Shown here in pieces: positions 60,292 through 64,000 of a stretch of DNA of 64,000 bases; position 1 is the stretch's first letter, and each line of letters begins with the position of its first letter. This DNA comes from Candidatus Poribacteria bacterium (GTDB lineage: Bacteria > Poribacteria > WGA-4E > GCA-2687025). The position numbers were made by a program, and so were the translations under genes. The stretch lies in contig JABGQA010000058.1 of the NCBI GenBank assembly GCA_018644665.1, forward strand, positions 233,793 through 297,792. The letters run 5' to 3'. The notes beneath the pieces were generated by a model. That model was not told the DNA's origin, made no database searches, and worked only from the letters and a program-made list of their open reading frames with translations.

Positions 60292-61728
60292 TTAGTAACC
60301 GAACCCGAGCTTGCCGGGATTCATGATGCCGTTGGGGTCGATCGTCCGCTTGAGGCTCTGCAGCAGGGGCCACGCCGCGCCGTACTGCTCGCGTGTGAAC
60401 CGCCCGAGCTTGATCCCGACGCCGTGGTGGTCGTTGATCATGCCGCCGTTCGCCAGCGACGCCTTGACCGCGCTGGACCAGATCCGGTTGTGCAGCCGGA
60501 TGGTCTCCTGCGCGTCCTGGGGCGGCTCCTTGACGACGAACCTGTCGTAGAGCGACGCGCCCCAGTGGTACCAGTGCGAGAAGTGGCCGATGTAGCTCAC
60601 GTCCCAGTCGGCGTAGTTGTCCTCGATCGCGGCCTTCTTCGCGTGGTAGAGCGCCTCGATCTTGTCGAAGGTCGTCACCGTCTCCGTAGTGCCGTACATC
60701 CACGGCAGCTTCAGATTCTTGGGCGGGTAGTAGAAGTCGTAGCGATGGTCCCACCACTTCTCGCCCGGCTCGCGGCCGAGGTCACGCGCCCCGAGGTCCG
60801 CGCAAATCTCCAGCGCCCTCTGCTCCTGGGCCGTGGCGATCTCCTCGAAGCCGTCGAAACCGAGGACCATGTATGCGCCCTCCATCTCGTATCCGAGGAT
60901 CTCGCGCACGCGCGTGCGGGTCGAGTGCTCGTCGTAGAGCCGTATGACCAGCGGATCGAGCCGGCGCGTCATCATGCGCCTGCCCGCCTCCAGCGCCTTC
61001 GACAGGTCGTCGAACAGCAGCGCCCGCAGGAGGCGTGTCTCGGGCATGTGGTCGATCTGCATCGTCGCTTCGGTGATGACGCCCAGCGTCCCCTCGGCTC
61101 CGAGGAAAATGCGTCCGAAGTCGGGACCCGAGGAGTGGTTCGGCACGGCGGGCGTGCGGATGATGTCGCCGTTGGGCAGCACGACCTGCATCGAGAGGAC
61201 CATATCCTCCGCCTTGCCGTACTTCGTGCTGATGGTGCCGGTGCCTCGGGCGGCGAGGAAGCCCGCCATCGTCGCGCAGTTGCCCGACGCGGGGTAGTGC
61301 GGGTACGTCAGGTTGTGCTCGTTGAGGGCCCATTCGAGCTGCGTGTTGATGATGCCGGCCTGCGTCGTCACCTTGAGCGACTTCTCGTCGATCTCGATGA
61401 TTGCGCTGAGCCGCTTCGTGTCGAGCATGATGCCGCCGTGGAGCGGCAGCGCGGAGCCCTGCGTTCCCGAGCCGCCGCCGAACGGGATCACCGGGATGCG
61501 GTAGCCGTTGGCGATCTTGAGGATGTCGGAGACTTCCTCGACCGTGCCGGGGTGGACGATGTAGTCCGGCAGACGCAGCTCTTCGCCACGGTCGAGCCAC
61601 ATCTGCGCCATCCACGACCAGTCGGTGGCGTACACGGCGAGGTCGGTGTCGCGCGTGGAGATGAAATGCTCCCCGACGACGTCCTCCAACTCGCTACGGA
61701 TCATCTCGCTTTGGAGTCCGGGTCTCAT
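60292..61728 (-). CDS. FAD-linked oxidase, GlcD/alkyl-DHAP-synthase-like
   Basis: 478 residues from ATG 61728 (MRPGLQSEMIRSELEDVVG). PCMH-type FAD binding is shown by IPVIPFGGGSGTQGSALPLH (79-98), PASGNCATMAGFLAARGTG and GAEGTLGVITEATM. The C-terminal oxidase domain has GMINDHHGVGIKLGRF, with the active-site His pair, and ends IDPNGIMNPGKLGFGY as in GlcD/D-lactate dehydrogenase enzymes. It probably oxidises a 2-hydroxy acid or similar. It is first in the operon with the Fe-S partner just 14 bases behind, the usual GlcD-GlcF pairing. The Shine-Dalgarno is weak. Confidence 0.92.
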   Translation of the reverse strand: MRPGLQSEMIRSELEDVVGEHFISTRDTDLAVYATDWSWMAQMWLDRGEELRLPDYIVHPGTVEEVSDILKIANGYRIPVIPFGGGSGTQGSALPLHGGIMLDTKRLSAIIEIDEKSLKVTTQAGIINTQLEWALNEHNLTYPHYPASGNCATMAGFLAARGTGTISTKYGKAEDMVLSMQVVLPNGDIIRTPAVPNHSSGPDFGRIFLGAEGTLGVITEATMQIDHMPETRLLRALLFDDLSKALEAGRRMMTRRLDPLVIRLYDEHSTRTRVREILGYEMEGAYMVLGFDGFEEIATAQEQRALEICADLGARDLGREPGEKWWDHRYDFYYPPKNLKLPWMYGTTETVTTFDKIEALYHAKKAAIEDNYADWDVSYIGHFSHWYHWGASLYDRFVVKEPPQDAQETIRLHNRIWSSAVKASLANGGMINDHHGVGIKLGRFTREQYGAAWPLLQSLKRTIDPNGIMNPGKLGFGY

Positions 61729-61992
61729 GACTGTCGCGCGCTCCGTGTGCCAGTGTGGTACGAGCTGTGGTCCCGCGAATTGACGCCGTGGGTATGGTAG
61801 CCGACGGGCATGGCCACAGGGGCCAGACATACCACCTTCGGCCCGGTGTGTGAAGGGCACACGGCGCGCTCTCACGCTCTATCTCGCTTGTTCGGGGTCA
61901 CGCTCGCCCGTATTCCCCGATCAGCCGCGGCGCCGGCGCGCGCATACCGCGGACGCACGATGCACGGCAGCGCGCGATATGGAGGTATAGGC

Positions 61993-62679
61993 ATGCAACC
62001 TGTTGCACGGGTGCTCGCATGGATCGCCGGCGCTCTCCTCGGTACTGGCGCATTCGCCCAAGACTGGGAAAGCTGGGACATCGGTGACCCGTCGCCAGGG
62101 CCGTTCGACGACAACGCTGGCACATGGACGATCGAGGCGAACGGCGCGGACATCTGGGCCGCCGCGGACGCGTTCCGGTTCACCTACCAGGAGACCGACG
62201 GCGACTTCGATCTGTCCGCGCGCATCGTGTCGTTTACGGACGTCCACGAATGGTCGAAGGTGGGCCTCATGGCCCGACAAAGCCTCGACGCTGGGTCGCC
62301 CAACGTGTTCGTGAACCTGACCGGCACGCACGGCGTCAAGGTGATCCATCGAGACACTGTCGGTGGCCCGACCGGCCCCGATCCGGCCGAGCCGAACGCG
62401 GAAGCCCCGGTATATCTCAGGCTTGTGCGCGAGGGCGACCTGTTCACATCGTATCTGTCGGACGACGGCGCCGCGTGGGATCTGGCGGAGATTGCCGGCG
62501 CGCCGGCCGAGGTGACGCTGGCGTTGGGTGATCCTGTGTTCGTGGGCGTTGGCGTCACGTCGCACATCGCCGGGACGCTGATGACCGCGGAGATCGACAG
62601 CGTGCAAGGCAGCTTCCTTCCTGTGGAGCCGCTCGGGAAGGTGGCGGCGACGTGGGCCGCGCTCAAGGCATCGCGCTAG
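61993..62679 (+). CDS. Secreted DUF1349/concanavalin-like sandwich protein with TWxxLK tail
   Basis: ATG 61993 follows GGAGG by seven bases; a longer upstream frame is spurious. Signal peptide: ARVLAWIAGALLGTGAFA. The 205-residue mature domain (DIGDPSPGPFDDNAGTWT, DIWAAADAFRFTYQETDGD, SKVGLMARQSLDAGSPNVFV, LRLVREGDLFTSYLSDDG) is the DUF1349-type beta-sandwich that often precedes or follows glycosidases and binds glycans. The C-terminus VEPLGKVAATWAALKASR bears the TW-x-x-L tail. Secreted, with an unknown ligand. It has no operon partner; the upstream gene is divergent. Confidence 0.84.
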   Translation: MQPVARVLAWIAGALLGTGAFAQDWESWDIGDPSPGPFDDNAGTWTIEANGADIWAAADAFRFTYQETDGDFDLSARIVSFTDVHEWSKVGLMARQSLDAGSPNVFVNLTGTHGVKVIHRDTVGGPTGPDPAEPNAEAPVYLRLVREGDLFTSYLSDDGAAWDLAEIAGAPAEVTLALGDPVFVGVGVTSHIAGTLMTAEIDSVQGSFLPVEPLGKVAATWAALKASR

Positions 62680-62888
62680 CACAGGTGGTACCACGGCTAT
62701 CGGGCCGCCGAAGCGCCGACCGTATCTGACGACGACACGCGCCCCATCGAGCCCCGGGGAAACGGCCGCCCACGCTCTCGTGTGGCGTTGCGCGCGTCCG
62801 TCGTTGCCGCGCACACGCCTCTCTGTGACCTCACAGCCCGGCGCGACGTAGACGCGCGGATGCTGCGCGTTGCGCAAGGCGCGCGAAG

Positions 62889-62917
62889 GCGCTACGTTCG
62901 TACTAAGAATGTAGCGC
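62889..62917 (+). promoter_or_regulatory. Hairpin in the leader of the WD40 gene
   Basis: GCGCTACGTTC, loop GTACTAA, GAATGTAGCGC: an 11-bp stem with one G-U pair that forms only in the plus-strand RNA. It ends 17 bases before ATG 62935. It could be a leader element near the ribosome binding site, or the terminator of the upstream gene; no U-tract follows. Confidence 0.4.
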
Positions 62918-62934
62918 AACTGAGCGGGGAAGCC

Positions 62935-64000
62935 ATGGCCGAGAGCGACACACCCACCGAAGCTCCCATATACGACGCGCGCAACCCGCCGCCGGGGATA
63001 ACCGTGCGGCAGACGTTCGCCGGCCATCCGGGCGAGACGCGCGACGTAGCTTGGTCGCCGGACGGCCGGACGCTCGCCACGTGCGGCGGCGAAGACCACG
63101 TGGTCCTCCTGTGGGACGCGGAGACGGGCGACCACGTCCGCACGCTGGAGGGACATACAGGACACATCCAGAGCGTTTCGTGGTCGCCGGACGGACGCCT
63201 ACTCGCATCCGGCGGATCAGACCGAGTCGTGCGGGTGTGGGACGCAGAGACCGGAGAACCACCCCGACAACTCGAAGGACACACGGATTGGGTCCGGAGC
63301 GTTTCGTGGTCGCCCGACGGACGCCTCCTCGCATCCGGCGGAGACGACAACGTCGTGCGGGTGTGGGACGCGCAAACGGGAGAAGCGCTCCGACAACTCG
63401 AAGGACACACGAACTGGGTCCAGAGCGTTTCGTGGTCGCCGGACGGACGCCTACTCGCATCCGGCGGAGACGACAACGTCGTGCGGGTGTGGGACGCGCA
63501 AACGGGAGAAGCGCTCCGACAACTCGAAGGACACACGAACTGGGTCCAGAGCGTTTCGTGGTCGCCGGACGGACGCCTACTCGCATCTGGAGGGCGCGAG
63601 AACGTCGTGCGGGTGTGGGACGCGGAGACCGGAGAAGCGCTCCGACAACTCGAAGGACACACGGGAGTCGTCCAGAGCGTTTCGTGGTCGCCCGACGGAC
63701 GCCTCCTCGCATCCGGCGGAGACGACAACGTCGTGCGGGTGTGGGACGCGGAGACCGGAGAAGCGCTCCGACAACTCGAAGGACACACGGGATACGTCCA
63801 GAGCGCTTCGTGGTCGCCCGACGGACGCCTCCTCGCATCCGGCGGCATGGACAGCGTCGTGCGGGTGTGGGACGCGGAAACGGGAGAAGCGCTCCGACAA
63901 CTCGAAGGACACACGGGAGTCGTCCGGAGCGTCTCCTGGTCGCCGGACGGACGCCTCCTCGCATCCGGCGGCATGGACAGCGTCGTGCGGGTGTGGGACG
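62935..64000 (+). CDS. WD40-repeat protein, 3' end beyond window
   Basis: The frame opens at ATG 62935 (MAESDTPTEAPIYDARNP) with GGGGA just upstream and remains open to the edge, giving at least 355 residues. After a ~35-residue leader without a signal peptide comes an uninterrupted array of WD40 units, most reading DGRLLASGG, then VVRVWDAETGEALRQLEGH and T-x-x-V-[Q/R]-S-V-S-W-S-P. The first unit (DGRTLATCGGEDHVV) is divergent and the later ones nearly identical. It folds as a beta-propeller; seven units would close a ring and at least eight are started. Cytoplasmic scaffold or sensor. Any effector domain would have to lie to the right of the window. Confidence 0.9.
   Translation, partial: MAESDTPTEAPIYDARNPPPGITVRQTFAGHPGETRDVAWSPDGRTLATCGGEDHVVLLWDAETGDHVRTLEGHTGHIQSVSWSPDGRLLASGGSDRVVRVWDAETGEPPRQLEGHTDWVRSVSWSPDGRLLASGGDDNVVRVWDAQTGEALRQLEGHTNWVQSVSWSPDGRLLASGGDDNVVRVWDAQTGEALRQLEGHTNWVQSVSWSPDGRLLASGGRENVVRVWDAETGEALRQLEGHTGVVQSVSWSPDGRLLASGGDDNVVRVWDAETGEALRQLEGHTGYVQSASWSPDGRLLASGGMDSVVRVWDAETGEALRQLEGHTGVVRSVSWSPDGRLLASGGMDSVVRVWD
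63046..64000 (+). repeat. Tandem 126-bp (42-codon) WD40 DNA repeats
   Basis: The string GTTTCGTGGTCGCC recurs at 63175, 63301, 63427, 63553 and 63679 and, slightly changed, at 63805 (GCTTCG) and 63931 (GTCTCC), exactly 126 bases apart. The units match over most of their length at DNA level, including synonymous positions, with changes concentrated at a few codons after GGH-T and GG. The unit at 63046 is older (129 bases to the next). Confidence 0.93.

Noticed and set aside
59186..60757. 523-residue version of the GlcF-like protein
   Set aside because: Its first 160 residues lie inside the flavoprotein gene in another frame; the TTG at 60277 with its own Shine-Dalgarno fits better.
60277..61800. 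507-codon plus-strand frame opposite the FAD oxidase gene
   Set aside because: Shadow of the flavoprotein, which has unmistakable FAD motifs on the other strand.
62892..63974. Long repetitive Ser/Pro/Arg-rich frames on the minus strand
   Set aside because: Antisense of the WD40 repeat array; the regularity comes from the 126-bp DNA repeats.
63175..64000. Regularly spaced repeats as a possible CRISPR array
   Set aside because: Unit length is 126 bases, without short repeats and unique spacers, and all units are in-frame WD40 codons.

Overview
This is a GC-rich bacterial chromosome window, about two-thirds G+C by eye, with no rRNA, tRNA, phage or IS genes that I can see. The gene content resembles the lineage around Candidatus Poribacteria and similar uncultured aerobic or marine heterotrophs. 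The reasons are many corrinoid-type uroporphyrinogen-decarboxylase (URO-D) paralogues, a phytanoyl-CoA dioxygenase, creatininase and Tm-1-like genes, secreted beta-propellers and glycosidases, remains of an acetyl-CoA-pathway module, and secreted proteins sharing a short C-terminal tail with the pattern TW-x-x-L/I. This placement is an inference from gene families, not a phylogenetic result.

Layout. 1-3.1 kb: a partial kinase-like gene, poorly coding sequence, a small membrane protein, and a voltage-gated-channel-like protein with an abnormal selectivity filter. 3.1-7.9 kb: a minus-strand run of four URO-D-family genes, two of which are tandem twins with the same TTG start and Shine-Dalgarno arrangement. 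8-13.6 kb: carbohydrate-related genes (GH30-type glycosidase, DegT aminotransferase, SDR dehydrogenase, large secreted protein). 13.9-18.1 kb: a translationally coupled pair, a SIR2-domain protein followed by a 1005-residue helical protein with no recognised catalytic motif. This is the best candidate for an undescribed system, most simply a NAD-targeting anti-phage module, and a relict beta-propeller gene lies on its downstream flank. 18.5-25.9 kb: PhyH dioxygenase, then intact fhs and folD and an intact Fe-S protein interleaved with decayed copies of hdrC, hdrB, metV, a corrinoid-activation ATPase and an HD hydrolase. This looks like a Wood-Ljungdahl-type module that is being lost while the general folate C1 enzymes are kept.

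25.9-32.8 kb: two tandem ~1120-residue secreted beta-propeller genes, one broken by a single frameshift. 32.9-46.1 kb: mixed metabolism and secreted proteins (esterase-like, SNF2/SWIM, a fifth URO-D protein, nitroreductase, GHL6-like glycosidase, small secreted beta-sandwich protein, GNAT, P-loop kinase, two tandem BNR-4 propellers) and a decayed secreted-protein gene. 46.8-56.5 kb: a seven-gene minus-strand operon for a periplasmic type II DMSO-reductase-family molybdoenzyme. It comprises an HExxH/zinc-ribbon protein, the Tat-exported alpha subunit, a 121-residue unknown, the four-cluster beta subunit, a TorD-type chaperone, a gamma subunit fused to two cytochrome c domains, and a copper-type protein, and it ends at a clear hairpin terminator. 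57.0-61.7 kb: a four-gene catabolic operon (GlcD-like flavoprotein, GlcF-like Fe-S protein, Tm-1-like protein, creatininase), also ending at a hairpin. 62-64 kb: a secreted DUF1349-like protein and a WD40 gene with almost identical 126-bp repeats that runs off the right edge.

The genes work in modules. The URO-D proteins are probably methyl-transfer or demethylation enzymes. The molybdoenzyme passes electrons from an unknown substrate (or to one) through Fe-S clusters, heme b and heme c in the periplasm. The GlcDF/creatininase operon is probably catabolic. The secreted glycosidases and propellers suit a glycan- or detritus-degrading life.
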